From an uncultured Opitutia bacterium (lineage in GTDB: Bacteria; Verrucomicrobiota; Verrucomicrobiia; Opitutales; Opitutaceae), in assembly GCA_903839035.1 (NCBI GenBank), contig CAIMAQ010000079.1, forward strand, positions 61,947 through 125,946: a DNA stretch of 64,000 nucleotides, written 5' to 3'. Below, in pieces: positions 10,921-19,702 of this stretch (its first letter is position 1; every line of letters starts with the position of its first letter). Made by a program: the position numbers and the translations under genes. Below the pieces are notes generated by a model. It was not told the origin of the DNA. It did not search any database and worked only from the letters and a program-made list of their open reading frames with translations.

Positions 10921-12744
10921 TCAGCGGCTGATGTCGTTCAGCATGGCATCGAGCGTGGGGTAGCCGGCGAGGAGCTTGCTCGTGGCCGCGCAGCGCTCCT
11001 TCGAGGCCAGGCCGGTGTTCTCCGCGAGGAAGATCAGGTAGGCGGCGATGCGCTTGGAGAAGAGCAGCCGGGCCTCGGGACTGACGGCGTAGAAACGGGC
11101 GCGCTGGGCGTAGCCGGCCGGCGTGTGGTCGCCGAGCGCGGATTTCTCGGGTTGGCCGGCGGCGGCGAGCACATAGAGGAAATTGTATTCGAAGAAGATC
11201 ATGTGCTCGGCGGACGGCGGCAGCGCCGCGAGCGCCGCCCGGCAGGTGGCGGGCGAGGCGAAGACCTCAACCGGTTTCCCCGTGGCGGCGAGCGACGTGG
11301 TGACGAACTCGCGCGCCATTTTCCGCTCGGTGGCATCGGCGCTGAACGCCCCGGTCACGGCCATATCCAGGGTGAATTGATACCAGTCGCGCCACAGGGC
11401 GGCATCGGCCGGGTGCTTCGACTGCGAGAGGGCCACCCCCATCTCGTAGGTGTAGCGACCGCTGGTCTTGATCTCGAGGCGGCTGCCGGTCACCTCCCCC
11501 ATCACCCGGTAGTTCTCGGCGGATTTGCCCGAGCCGGAGTGGAAGCCGATGCTCACGCCAAACTTTCCACACACGTCCCACTGTTTCTGGATCAGGGCGC
11601 GCAGCGCGGTGTTGTCGGGATACGGGGTGTTTTTTTGGAAGCCGAAGGCGGGGGCCACGAAATTGACCGGCATGCCCAGCACCTCGCAGAGCGAGAGCAT
11701 GATTCCGGTGGTCTCCGGCGTGGTGCGGCCGGGGAGCTCGTCGATGGAGAGCTCGCGCAGATAGCTCCGACCCGCCGGCGTCGTGAACGCCGCGGCCCGG
11801 GCGGCGGCGTATTTCTCGTCGCGGCGCTTCATCTTGAGCATCGGCGTCCAGACGGTCGCGAGCAGTTGGTTGAAGGCCGCATCGTCGAGCTTGAGCCCGG
11901 CGGCGGCGACCCGGGCGCGGGTCTTGGCCACCACGGCGGACGGGATGTCGGAGACTTTCGCCGAAGAGTTGAGTGCGAGTTCAGGCGAGAGGTCGAAGGT
12001 GATGTAGCTGGCGAGCAGGCAGCCGCGGACCAGGGCATCCTCGCGCGAGTCAAACTTGCCGCCGATCGGCTGGTGGTCGGCGTTGAACGACCACGCAATT
12101 TTGCGGTGGTGGAAACCGGTCTTCAGCTTGGAGAGCACGCAACCGTGGCTCATGCCCTCGACGCTCTGCCCCTGGTGGCCCTCCGGGACGTTCGTGCCGA
12201 TGAAAGGGAACGGCACGGTGTCGAGCCGGCCGCCCAGCATGGCGTCCACGTCATAAACGAGCTCGCGCGGGATGGAATTCTGGTTGGCCGTGAGGCCGAG
12301 CTCGAGCGCGCTCATCGCCCACTCGACCGCCGGCCAGTGCAGCGTGGTGAAACGCGCGCCCACGCCGAGCGTGCTGCGGCCGAGTTGCGCGCCGGCCGTC
12401 GGGAAAATCGTGGAGGCCGGGTCGTGCTCTTGGATGAGGTTCTTCAGCGTGAGCAGGTTGGCCCAGGTGGCGGGGAAAGCCGTCGTCGCAGCATCGAGCG
12501 GGATACCCTGGTCCAGCGGCAACGCCGACGCGTGCAGTTTCCACGCGCAATCGCCCGCGGCGTTCACCAGCAGCGTCCACTCGCCCGCGGCGGTGCGGAA
12601 GCGGCTCTTCTCATACTGGCACGCGCGGCCCGCCCGGAGATCGTCCGACAGCGCCGGCCAGTCGAGGCAGAAGTCCGGCGAGATGCACGGGTTCTGCACA
12701 ATGCGCAGGTTGTTTTTGAGCAGGAACTGGTTGATGGCGGACAT
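10921..12744 (-). CDS. uxaE: Tagaturonate epimerase (UxaE family)
   Basis: Recognised as the tagaturonate epimerase family, which inverts D-tagaturonate to D-fructuronate and so merges galacturonate with the glucuronate route without altronate enzymes. Supporting stretches are QNPCISPDFCLDWP near the start, GVGARFTTLHWPAVEWA, the His/Asp-rich FHHRKIAWSFNADHQPIGGK and GVSIGFHSGSGKSAENYRV (putative metal and substrate site), and a long helical C-terminus. Placement directly upstream of uxaC and downstream of an SDR supports the role. I start at the ATG at 12744 (607 residues); the longer frame beginning with GTG at 12774 would read into a palindromic repeat. Family assignment is from memory, so the exact substrate is less certain than uxaC. 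Confidence 0.82.
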   Translation of the reverse strand: MSAINQFLLKNNLRIVQNPCISPDFCLDWPALSDDLRAGRACQYEKSRFRTAAGEWTLLVNAAGDCAWKLHASALPLDQGIPLDAATTAFPATWANLLTLKNLIQEHDPASTIFPTAGAQLGRSTLGVGARFTTLHWPAVEWAMSALELGLTANQNSIPRELVYDVDAMLGGRLDTVPFPFIGTNVPEGHQGQSVEGMSHGCVLSKLKTGFHHRKIAWSFNADHQPIGGKFDSREDALVRGCLLASYITFDLSPELALNSSAKVSDIPSAVVAKTRARVAAAGLKLDDAAFNQLLATVWTPMLKMKRRDEKYAAARAAAFTTPAGRSYLRELSIDELPGRTTPETTGIMLSLCEVLGMPVNFVAPAFGFQKNTPYPDNTALRALIQKQWDVCGKFGVSIGFHSGSGKSAENYRVMGEVTGSRLEIKTSGRYTYEMGVALSQSKHPADAALWRDWYQFTLDMAVTGAFSADATERKMAREFVTTSLAATGKPVEVFASPATCRAALAALPPSAEHMIFFEYNFLYVLAAAGQPEKSALGDHTPAGYAQRARFYAVSPEARLLFSKRIAAYLIFLAENTGLASKERCAATSKLLAGYPTLDAMLNDISR

Positions 12745-12762
12745 GGGAGAGAAAGGAGTTCG

Positions 12763-12835
12763 CCCGCGAATCACGCGAAATGGCGCGAATAGTTCAGGAG
12801 GATTTTTATTCGCATGGATTCGCGGGATTCGCGGG
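12763..12835. repeat. Inverted repeat, CGCGAAT family (gene-less)
   Basis: Left arm 12763-12790 and right arm 12808-12835 are reverse complements at 22 of 28 positions. Each arm has three CGCGAAT-like heptamers spaced 9-10 nt. The 17-bp centre holds no gene. It is the same family as the arms around the GxxExxY gene at 23691-24137. Located between the epimerase and SDR genes. Confidence 0.85.
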
Positions 12836-12846
12836 CCATCTGGGGT

Positions 12847-13635
12847 TTAAATCGACATCGTCTGGAAGCCGCCGTCCACGATGAGTTCCTCGCCGGTGAT
12901 GAACGAGCCGGCGGCATCGCTCGCGAGCAGCAGGGTCGCCCCGATGAGCTCCCCCGCCCCGCCGAAGCGTTTCATCGGGGTGTGGCCCATGATGCTAGCC
13001 ACGCGGTCGGGCGTGAGGATCTTCCGGTTCTGCTCGGCGGGGAAAAAGCCGGGGACGAGCACGTTGACGCGCACCTTGTGCGGCCCCCATTCCCGGGCGA
13101 GGTTGAGCGAGAGATTATGCAGGGCCCCCTTGGCCGCGGAATAGGTGAACACGCGGGAGATCGGGGCAAGGCCGGCCATCGAGCCAAGGTTGATGATCGA
13201 GCCACCCGTGCCGCGGTCGACGAGGTATTTCCCAAAGACCTGGCAGCCGAGAAACACCGACTTGAAATCCACGCGCATGATCCGGTCGAATTCCTCCTCG
13301 GTGACGTCAAAAAACGGCGTCGCGGAGTTGATGCCCGCGCCGTTGATGACGATGTCAATGCGGCCGGACTTTTTCAGGACCGCGTCGCGCAACCCCTCGA
13401 GCTCGGCCTTGCTCGTGGCCTCAGCGGCATGGAACCAGCCGGTGCCGCCGGCCGCGGCGATCTTCGCGAGCCGGGCCGCGGCTTTCTCGGCGCTGCGGCC
13501 GACGAGGATGACCTCGGCGCCCGCGCCGGCAAGACCCTCAGCCATGGCGCCGCAAAGTTCGCCGGTGCCGCCGATGACGACGGCGACCTTGCCGGTGAGA
13601 TTGAACAGGGAGTGGAGATAATCAGCTGGGTTCAT
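12847..13635 (-). CDS. SDR-family oxidoreductase, probable D-mannonate oxidoreductase (fructuronate reductase)
   Basis: Classical short-chain dehydrogenase of 262 residues: glycine-rich cofactor site [14 protein letters not shown] near residue 19, NGAG motif ([13 protein letters not shown]), catalytic Ser in NLGSMAG and Tyr/Lys in YSAAKGAL, and C-terminal [15 protein letters not shown]-type fructuronate reductases (as in Bacillus UxuB) reduce D-fructuronate to D-mannonate. With uxaC and the tagaturonate epimerase downstream, that is the missing next step, so the assignment rests on context more than sequence. It is first in the leftward hexuronate set and divergent from the LarA-family gene with a 121-bp spacer that must hold both promoters. 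Confidence 0.78.
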   Translation of the reverse strand: MNPADYLHSLFNLTGKVAVVIGGTGELCGAMAEGLAGAGAEVILVGRSAEKAAARLAKIAAAGGTGWFHAAEATSKAELEGLRDAVLKKSGRIDIVINGAGINSATPFFDVTEEEFDRIMRVDFKSVFLGCQVFGKYLVDRGTGGSIINLGSMAGLAPISRVFTYSAAKGALHNLSLNLAREWGPHKVRVNVLVPGFFPAEQNRKILTPDRVASIMGHTPMKRFGGAGELIGATLLLASDAAGSFITGEELIVDGGFQTMSI

Positions 13636-13756
13636 GGTTCAACGCTGGGCGCTACCCAGCCTGACAGCGACAAAATGTTGAACGTGCATCACTGAATCTC
13701 GCCGGATCCGAGGCCAGGAAAACTCTGCGGCGCAATGTTTGGTCGCGCAGCCGGAC

Positions 13757-15082
13757 ATGTTCTGTTCGGCTTACTTGCCGTTCACCCTGCCTCTCGTGCT
13801 GCACCAGGAAATCGCTCAACCGGGTTCTACCCTTTCCACCGACCAGGCCGCCGCGCTGATCGCCCGCGCCGCGCCGGCCGCCGAGTTTCGCGGCCAGCGC
13901 GTCATCCTGATCATCCCCGACGGCACCCGCACCGCGCCGATCGGCCTGATGTTCAAGGCGCTCCACGCGCACCTCGCCCCCGTCGTCAAAAAAATCGACG
14001 TGATGCTCGCGCTCGGCACCCATCCCGCGATGTCCGACGAGGCCATCAACACCCGCGTTGAGCTCACCGCCGCCGAGCGGAGTGGCGCGTACCGCCACGT
14101 CGAGTTCATCAACCACGAGTGGGACAACCCCGCCGCGCTGCGCGACCTCGGCGTCATCCCCGCCGACGAGATCCGCACGCTCTCCGCCGGGCTCTTCGCG
14201 ATCGACGTGCCCGTGCACATCAACCGCCGGCTTTATGACTACGACCGCATCATCATCTGCGGCCCGGTCTTCCCACATGAGGTCGTCGGTTTTTCCGGCG
14301 GCAACAAGTACCTGTTTCCCGGCGTCGCGGGCCCGGGCATCCTGAATTTCTTCCACTGGCTGGGCGCGGTCGTCACCAACCCGATGATCATCGGCAACAA
14401 GTGGACGCCCGTCCGCAAGGTCGTGGACCGCGCCGGCGCCATGGTGACGCTGCCGAAGCTCTGCTTCTGCCTCGTGGTTGGCGACAGCGCTAAATTCTCC
14501 GGTCTCTTCGCCGGCACACCCGAGCAGGCGTGGGACGCCGCCAGCGCGCTCTCCCAGGAACTGCACATCACGTACAAGGATCACCCCTTCAAGACGGTGC
14601 TGTCCTGTGCGCCGCCGATGTACGACGAGCTCTGGGTCGCCGGCAAATGCATGTACAAGCTCGAACCCGTCGTCGCCGACGGCGGCGAGCTTATCATCTA
14701 CGCGCCGCACCTGCACGAGGTCTCCGTCACCCACGGCGCGCACATCCGCCGCATCGGCTACCACTGCGTGGATTACTTCCTGAAGCGGTGGGACAAGTTC
14801 AAGCACGAGCCCTGGGGCACCCTCGCCCACTCCACCCACGTCCACGGCATCGGCACCTACGACGCGGCCACCGGCATCGAGACCCCGCGTGTCCGCGTGA
14901 CCCTCGCCACCGGTCTGACCGAGGCGCAGTGCCGCGAAATCAATTTAGGCTACCGCGACTGGCGCACGATCAACCCGGCGGACTACGCCAACCGCGAGGA
15001 CGAGGGCATTCTCCTCGTGCCGAAGGCCGGCGAGCGCCTCTACCATCTGCGGTCAAAACCGCGCTGGGCCGGTGGCGTCTAG
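13757..15082 (+). CDS. LarA-family nickel-pincer hydroxyacid racemase/epimerase
   Basis: DUF2088/LarA protein. Counted from the ATG at 13757, the residues used by Lactobacillus LarA are all present: H89 in LGTHP, H174 in FPHEVVGFSGGNK, K184 (thioamide link to the nickel-pincer nucleotide) and H200 as nickel ligand, plus DGTR at 55-58 for substrate. The family racemises lactate, malate and sugar acids at C2. Lying divergent from the hexuronate genes, this one probably epimerises an aldonic acid from that route, such as mannonate/gluconate; this is inference. LarB, LarC and LarE, needed to make the cofactor, are not in the window. A TTG at 13739 would add six residues. Its stop overlaps the convergent membrane-protein stop (shared CTAG). 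Confidence 0.85.
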   Translation: MFCSAYLPFTLPLVLHQEIAQPGSTLSTDQAAALIARAAPAAEFRGQRVILIIPDGTRTAPIGLMFKALHAHLAPVVKKIDVMLALGTHPAMSDEAINTRVELTAAERSGAYRHVEFINHEWDNPAALRDLGVIPADEIRTLSAGLFAIDVPVHINRRLYDYDRIIICGPVFPHEVVGFSGGNKYLFPGVAGPGILNFFHWLGAVVTNPMIIGNKWTPVRKVVDRAGAMVTLPKLCFCLVVGDSAKFSGLFAGTPEQAWDAASALSQELHITYKDHPFKTVLSCAPPMYDELWVAGKCMYKLEPVVADGGELIIYAPHLHEVSVTHGAHIRRIGYHCVDYFLKRWDKFKHEPWGTLAHSTHVHGIGTYDAATGIETPRVRVTLATGLTEAQCREINLGYRDWRTINPADYANREDEGILLVPKAGERLYHLRSKPRWAGGV

Positions 15083-15636
15083 ACCTTAGTCCGAACGGTG
15101 GGCTTGGGATAAAACTTCACCAACAGGCCGTGGATCAGTGCCAGGACCACGAGGCCCGCCGCGCCACCGCTCAACATGTGGGCGAAAAAATACCCTGCCG
15201 CATCGGGGCGCCCCACCACCGTCGCCGCCGAAAGCAGCAGCGCCGAGACGGTCTTCGCCACGAGATAACCCAGCGGCGCAAACAGCCAGAACCGCGGCGC
15301 CTGGCGAATGGCCCAGGCGGTGAAGAGGACGAACACCACCAGTTCCAGCCCCATCACGCCGAAAAACTTCCAGGCCGGCAGGCCGGTGACGAGCAGGTTG
15401 ACCGCCGGTGAAAAGAGGCCGGTCAGCAGGCCAGCGCCCACGCCGTAAAAATACACCGCGAGGAACGTCGTCCAGAAGACCGGCAGCAGGTACGCGCCCA
15501 GCGGACGCGCCCCGCCCCACGGCAGGAGATGCACCGCGAACGGGACCAGCCAGGCCAGGGCAACCAGCACCGTGGCGTCACGCAGCGTGAGTTTTTTGAA
15601 GACCCCATCCGGGGCAGTCGTCGCAAAGGGGCTCAT
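15079..15636 (-). CDS. Small integral membrane protein, ECF S-component-like
   Basis: A 185-residue protein with five or six hydrophobic segments (for example ATVLVALAWLVPFAVHLLPW, ELVVFVLFTAWAI, YLVAKTVSALLLSAATVV, GGAAGLVVLALIHGLLV). Length and topology resemble the substrate-binding S component of energy-coupling-factor transporters, but I cannot name a substrate and no EcfA or EcfT gene is nearby. I use the ATG at 15636; the frame is open upstream but would overlap rsmE on the opposite strand. It converges with the LarA-family gene, with stop codons overlapping by 4 bp, and diverges from rsmE with a 54-bp gap. Treat as a hypothetical membrane protein. Confidence 0.65.
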   Translation of the reverse strand: MSPFATTAPDGVFKKLTLRDATVLVALAWLVPFAVHLLPWGGARPLGAYLLPVFWTTFLAVYFYGVGAGLLTGLFSPAVNLLVTGLPAWKFFGVMGLELVVFVLFTAWAIRQAPRFWLFAPLGYLVAKTVSALLLSAATVVGRPDAAGYFFAHMLSGGAAGLVVLALIHGLLVKFYPKPTVRTKV

Positions 15637-15690
15637 GCCGGTGAACTTAGGGCGCGACTCCCCCGGCGCAACCCGCAATCGTTCCAGCGC

Positions 15691-16404
15691 GTGAACCTCA
15701 TCCTCTTTGAACCCGCCGAGCTCGTCGCGCCGTTGCCGCGGAGCGACCCGCGGGCGGCCCATCTGCTCGGCGTCCTGCGCCGGTCGGCCGGCGACACGTT
15801 CGATGCCGGGCTCATCAACGGTCCGCGCGGCAAGGGCACCCTCGTGGCCATCGGGGACCAGGCGCTGACCCTCAGCTTCGCCTGGGGCGCGGCCCCGCCG
15901 CCGCCGGAGCCCATCGCCCTGCTGATCGGTTTACCGCGTCCGCAGACCGCCCGCGACATTCTCCGCGAAGTCACCGCCCTCGGCGCGGGGGCGCTGCATT
16001 TCTTCCGCGCAGAAAAAAGCGAGGCCAGTTACGCCCAGAGCTCACTCTGGTCATCCGGTGAATGGCGCCGCCACCTCATCACCGGCGCGGAACAGGCCTT
16101 TGACACCCGGGTACCCGCCGTCACGCACGGGCAGAGCCTCGCCACGGTGATCGCCGCCCTGCCCCCGGGCGTGGCCCGGCTCGCCCTCGACAATTACGAA
16201 TCCCCGCAGGCGCTCTCGGCCGTGACCCTCGCATCACCAGTGGTGCTCGCGTTCGGCCCTGAGCGCGGCTGGTCCGCCGCCGAGCGCGACCTGCTCCGCG
16301 CGAACGGCTTTGCCTTCGCCCATCTCGGGCCGCGCGTGCTGCGCTCCGAGACCGCCGTGATCGCCGCCCTTGCTGTCGTCAGAGCGAAGCTCGGTTTGCT
16401 CTGA
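15691..16404 (+). CDS. rsmE: 16S rRNA (uracil1498-N3)-methyltransferase
   Basis: SPOUT-class methyltransferase acting on U1498 of 16S rRNA. From the GTG at 15691 the protein is 237 residues and opens as the family does (VNLILFEPAEL, replacing the frame's spurious upstream extension). It has a PUA-like N-terminal domain with HLLGVLRRSAGDTFDAG, then the knotted SAM-binding region with LAFGPERGWSAAERDLL and LGPRVLRSETAVIAALAV near the C-terminus. These last two motifs are diagnostic of RsmE. It converges on rsmD, overlapping it by 26 bp. Confidence 0.93.
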   Translation: MNLILFEPAELVAPLPRSDPRAAHLLGVLRRSAGDTFDAGLINGPRGKGTLVAIGDQALTLSFAWGAAPPPPEPIALLIGLPRPQTARDILREVTALGAGALHFFRAEKSEASYAQSSLWSSGEWRRHLITGAEQAFDTRVPAVTHGQSLATVIAALPPGVARLALDNYESPQALSAVTLASPVVLAFGPERGWSAAERDLLRANGFAFAHLGPRVLRSETAVIAALAVVRAKLGLL

Positions 16405-16951
16405 AAAACGCCACGGTCGGCTGGCGGATGCCCTTGCCGAGCCGTTTCACCAGCGTCCAACCCGGCGGGGTGAGTTCGATTTCACCCGGCATCTCGAACA
16501 CCACCAGCGCATCGGGCTTCGGGGCGAGCAGTTCACCCAATCGCGCGAACAGCGCCGGGGCCACCTCGAGGATGATTTCGTAGGGCGGATCGATGAACAC
16601 GACATCCGGCACGCCGTCCCCCAGCGGCCCGGTGAGCGCATCCGCCTGATACACCTCCACGCCGGCTTCGTCGCGTCCGAGGCTCTTGCACACCGCCGCG
16701 AGATTCTGCCGGACGCAGGCCGCGGCCTTCGCGTTTTTCTCCACGAATACCCCACCGGCCGCCCCGCGGCTGAGCGCCTCGAGCCCGTAGGCTCCGCTGC
16801 CGGCAAACAGGTCGAGGAACCGCGCCCCGACGACGTAGCCGCCGAGGCTGGAAAACGCCGCCTGCCGCATCCCGTCCGTTGCCGGCCGGACGGCATCACC
16901 CTTGGGGACGACGAGAGGAATGCCGCGGGCCTGGCCACCGCTTATGCGCAT
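16379..16951 (-). CDS. rsmD: 16S rRNA (guanine966-N2)-methyltransferase
   Basis: SAM-dependent methyltransferase for G966 of 16S rRNA. The 190 residues start with the characteristic MRISGGQARG, followed by RPATDGMRQAAFSSL, the SAM motif FLDLFAGSGAYGLEALSRGA, and the catalytic VVFIDPPYE (NPPY-type motif). The length is typical. The 3' end overlaps rsmE on the other strand by 26 bp (16379-16404), so the two tails are mutually antisense. Upstream, the divergent spacer to the metallo-hydrolase gene is filled by a CACGGAA-type inverted repeat. Confidence 0.95.
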   Translation of the reverse strand: MRISGGQARGIPLVVPKGDAVRPATDGMRQAAFSSLGGYVVGARFLDLFAGSGAYGLEALSRGAAGGVFVEKNAKAAACVRQNLAAVCKSLGRDEAGVEVYQADALTGPLGDGVPDVVFIDPPYEIILEVAPALFARLGELLAPKPDALVVFEMPGEIELTPPGWTLVKRLGKGIRQPTVAFFRANRASL

Positions 16952-16980
16952 AGCTCTCCTCTGAATTGGTTAAGGAGGTA

Positions 16981-17055
16981 GGCCCACGGAATACACGGAA
17001 GTCGGACTCCAAGCGTCCCTCTGGTTTTTCCGTGTATTCCGTGTGTTCCGTGGGC
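16981..17055. repeat. Inverted repeat, CACGGAA family
   Basis: The left arm (GGCCCACGGAATACACGGAA, 16981-17000) is complementary to 17027-17055, except that the right arm contains one additional 9-nt unit. The arms are built from CACGGAA heptamers at a 9-nt period. It sits in the divergent spacer between rsmD and the metallo-hydrolase gene, so it cannot act as a terminator for either. A related copy is at 30262-30329. Confidence 0.85.
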
Positions 17056-17069
17056 CATAACGACCAGCC

Positions 17070-18026
17070 ATGACACCGCCGGGCTCCGACCACTTCAACG
17101 GGAAAACCTTTTTCAATCCCGGCGGGCCGGCGGAGCGCGGCATGCTCGACGTGCTGCGCTGGCAGTTTTCCAGCCGGCCCGCGCGCTGGCCGCAATGGGT
17201 GGAGATTGCCCCGTCGCTCCCGCCCCCGGCACCGGCCGGCGACAGCGTCACCGCCACCTGGGTCAACCACTCGACCTTCCTGCTGCAAACCGCCGGACAC
17301 ACCCTGCTGACCGACCCGGTTTTCTCCGCGCGCGTCAGCCCCGTGGCCTGGGCCGGGCCGCGCCGGGTACACGCCCCGGGGGTAGCCTTCGACTCGCTGC
17401 CAAAAATCGACACGGTGCTGCTGAGCCACGATCACTACGACCACTGCGACCTGCCGTCGTTGCGCCGGCTCGCGCGCGAACACCAGCCGGTGTTTGTTGC
17501 GCCGCTCGGGCATCACGCGCTGCTGACCGGCGCCGGGGCGAAGCGGATCGTCGAACTCGATTGGTGGCAGACACACGCGCTGGCGCCGAACCTCACGGTG
17601 ACGCTCACTCCGGCGCGCCACTGGTGCCGTCGCACCCCCGGCAATACCAACCGGCGGCTGTGGGGCGGATTTTATCTGCAGACGGCGACACGGCGGGTGT
17701 GGTTTTTGGGCGACTCGGGTTATGATGAAACGCTTTTCCGCGAGATCGGCCGCCGCTGTGGCGCGCCTGACCTCGCGCTCATCCCGATCGGCGCCTACGA
17801 GCCCCGGTGGTTCATGTCGGCCGCGCACATGAATCCCGCGGAGGCCGTACAGACCCACCGCGACTGCGGCGCGCGCCAGAGCGTGGCCATGCACTGGGGC
17901 ACGTTTCAACTGACGGACGAGGGTCGTGAGCATCCGATCCAGGCCTTGGAACTGGCGCGGGCCGACGCCGGGCTGAGGGCGGAAGAATTCCACGTTCTGG
18001 CCCCGGGCCGGAATCTCACCGTCTAG
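17070..18026 (+). CDS. Metallo-beta-lactamase-fold hydrolase (NAPE-PLD/UlaG-like)
   Basis: A 318-residue MBL-fold protein. The metal motif HDHYDH is at residues 120-125, after the beta-strand DTVLLS. Further ligands are expected in ARHWCRR and GDSGYDE, and the late His in AMHWGTF. The WVNHSTFLLQ...LLTDPVFS opening and the AGPRRVHAPG stretch are like N-acyl-phosphatidylethanolamine phospholipase D and related phosphodiesterases. No signal peptide, so likely cytoplasmic. Substrate unknown; a lipid or cyclic phosphodiester is possible. It is a single gene, with a 187-bp spacer before the WP-repeat gene in which I see no further feature. Confidence 0.85.
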   Translation: MTPPGSDHFNGKTFFNPGGPAERGMLDVLRWQFSSRPARWPQWVEIAPSLPPPAPAGDSVTATWVNHSTFLLQTAGHTLLTDPVFSARVSPVAWAGPRRVHAPGVAFDSLPKIDTVLLSHDHYDHCDLPSLRRLAREHQPVFVAPLGHHALLTGAGAKRIVELDWWQTHALAPNLTVTLTPARHWCRRTPGNTNRRLWGGFYLQTATRRVWFLGDSGYDETLFREIGRRCGAPDLALIPIGAYEPRWFMSAAHMNPAEAVQTHRDCGARQSVAMHWGTFQLTDEGREHPIQALELARADAGLRAEEFHVLAPGRNLTV

Positions 18027-18213
18027 TCACCCGCGGTTCGCCTGCGGCCTCTTTCCGGCCGGGCCACCAATGTAACCGTCTACGGAGGCAACTTACAATT
18101 TGCGCCAGAACCGGAAACATATAAGCGTAGATCGTTAAATATCATCGCGTTCGGCGGAACTGTCTTCGGCCGGACCGCACTAACGCTGACTGTCCATTTT
18201 CCGACCTGCTCCC

Positions 18214-19701
18214 ATGCCCATTGCCCGTCTGATTGCTGTTTTCTGCTGCCTGGCCGCGCTCTGCGCGCGTGCCGGGGCGGAGGAGCGCAATCTCTGGCCG
18301 GCTCACGTCGCCCAAGTGGACGTCGCGGGCCATGTCACCTCGTCGGAAAGCGTCGGGCCGCTGGTCTTCCATAAGCCCGGCCCTGACGGTGGGACGGTAT
18401 CCGGGGTGCGACCTTTTTTTGTCCAAACCAAGGATGCGGCCGGGCGGACCACGGTGGCGTCGGTGATTTACCCGGTCTACATCTACCGGGCGGACTCCGA
18501 CACGTACAAATGGAGCGTACTCAACCTCATCACCGGAGCGGGTCCCCAGCAGGCGACCGCCACGTCCTCCACGGACCAGACCAAGGCCTTTGACCTGTGG
18601 ATCTTTTGGTTTTCCCGGCAGACCGGTTCGCCGGATACCTCCTACCGCGCCCTGTTTCCCATCGCAGGCAACATCAAGCACCGCTTCGGCAAGGAGGAGC
18701 TCTCCTGGGTGATCTGGCCGCTGTATTTCCGGTCGGAAAAAAACGGCTCGGTCACAACCTCCACGCCCTGGCCGTTCATCCAGTCCACCCGGGGCACGGA
18801 AACCGGCTTCGCGCTCTGGCCACTATTCGGCTGGCGCGACCGGCCCGAGCGATTCCACAAATCCTATTATCTCTGGCCGCTGGCCTGGAACAACACGATC
18901 CAGCCCGCGGAGGACGCCCCCGCCGGCACGCCGCCCACCCGGCAGCATGGCTTCATCCCTTTCTACACCCACGAACGGCGCGACGGATTCATTGACGAAA
19001 ATTATGTCTGGCCGTTTTTCGGCTACACCGACCGCACGCGGCCCTATCGCTATCACGAGCAGCGCTACCTGTGGCCGTTTTTCGTGCAGGGCGAGGGCGA
19101 TAGCCGCCTGGTCAACCGCTGGGGCCCATTCTACACGCACTCGGTGATCAAGGGCATGGACAAGACCTGGTTCCTGTGGCCCCTGGTGCACCGGGCGAAG
19201 TGGGATGATTCCGGCGTGGCGCAGACCCGGACCCAGTTCCTCTACCTGCTCTACTGGTCTCTCGAGCAGCGGAGCCTGACCAATCCCTCGGCGGCACCCG
19301 CCGACCGCACCCATGTCTGGCCGTTCTTCAGCAAGTGGGACAATGGCGCGGGCCGCCGGCAGTTCCAGCTGTTCAGCCCCCTAGACGTGTTTTTCCCCGA
19401 CAATGACAACGTCCGCGAGACGTGGACCCCCTTGTTTGCGCTCTACCGCTCCGACCAGCGCGCGCCCGATGACCGGCGCTGGTCGCTCCTCTGGCGGGCT
19501 GTGACCTGGCGCCAGGAGTACGGCGAAAAGGAGTTTCACCTCGGCCCGCTGTTCAGCACGTCATCGCGCGCCGCGTCGAAGCGCGTCGCGTTCGGCAACG
19601 GCCTCTTTGGCTGGAAACGCGACCCCGGCGAGGAGCGCGCCCACTGGTTCTGGTTCGATTTCCCGCCCAAAGTGAACAAGCTTCCCCCGCCCTCCCTCTG
19701 A
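18214..19701 (+). CDS. Exported WP-repeat protein, first gene of the MCE lipid-transport operon
   Basis: I do not recognise a named family. The 495-residue protein has a signal peptide (hydrophobic residues about 5-18, cleavage near AGA-EE at 20-23). Its body is full of aromatic-Trp-Pro motifs followed by hydrophobic residues: W28P, W168P, W186P, W202P, W221P, W266P, W287P, W322P and W369P, with WGP at 303. The spacing is about 16-45 residues, and each precedes a likely beta-strand (for example YVWPFFGYTDRTRPYRYHEQ). This suggests a beta-rich barrel, propeller or solenoid in the periplasm or outer membrane. It ends 1 bp before the mlaE homologue starts, so it is almost certainly co-transcribed with the MCE transporter, which otherwise lacks a visible periplasmic carrier or outer-membrane partner. 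Confidence 0.8.
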   Translation: MPIARLIAVFCCLAALCARAGAEERNLWPAHVAQVDVAGHVTSSESVGPLVFHKPGPDGGTVSGVRPFFVQTKDAAGRTTVASVIYPVYIYRADSDTYKWSVLNLITGAGPQQATATSSTDQTKAFDLWIFWFSRQTGSPDTSYRALFPIAGNIKHRFGKEELSWVIWPLYFRSEKNGSVTTSTPWPFIQSTRGTETGFALWPLFGWRDRPERFHKSYYLWPLAWNNTIQPAEDAPAGTPPTRQHGFIPFYTHERRDGFIDENYVWPFFGYTDRTRPYRYHEQRYLWPFFVQGEGDSRLVNRWGPFYTHSVIKGMDKTWFLWPLVHRAKWDDSGVAQTRTQFLYLLYWSLEQRSLTNPSAAPADRTHVWPFFSKWDNGAGRRQFQLFSPLDVFFPDNDNVRETWTPLFALYRSDQRAPDDRRWSLLWRAVTWRQEYGEKEFHLGPLFSTSSRAASKRVAFGNGLFGWKRDPGEERAHWFWFDFPPKVNKLPPPSL

Positions 19702-19702
19702 C

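Noticed and set aside
13652..14845. 397-codon minus-strand open frame
   Set aside because: Antisense of the LarA-family gene, which has all catalytic residues in the forward frame.
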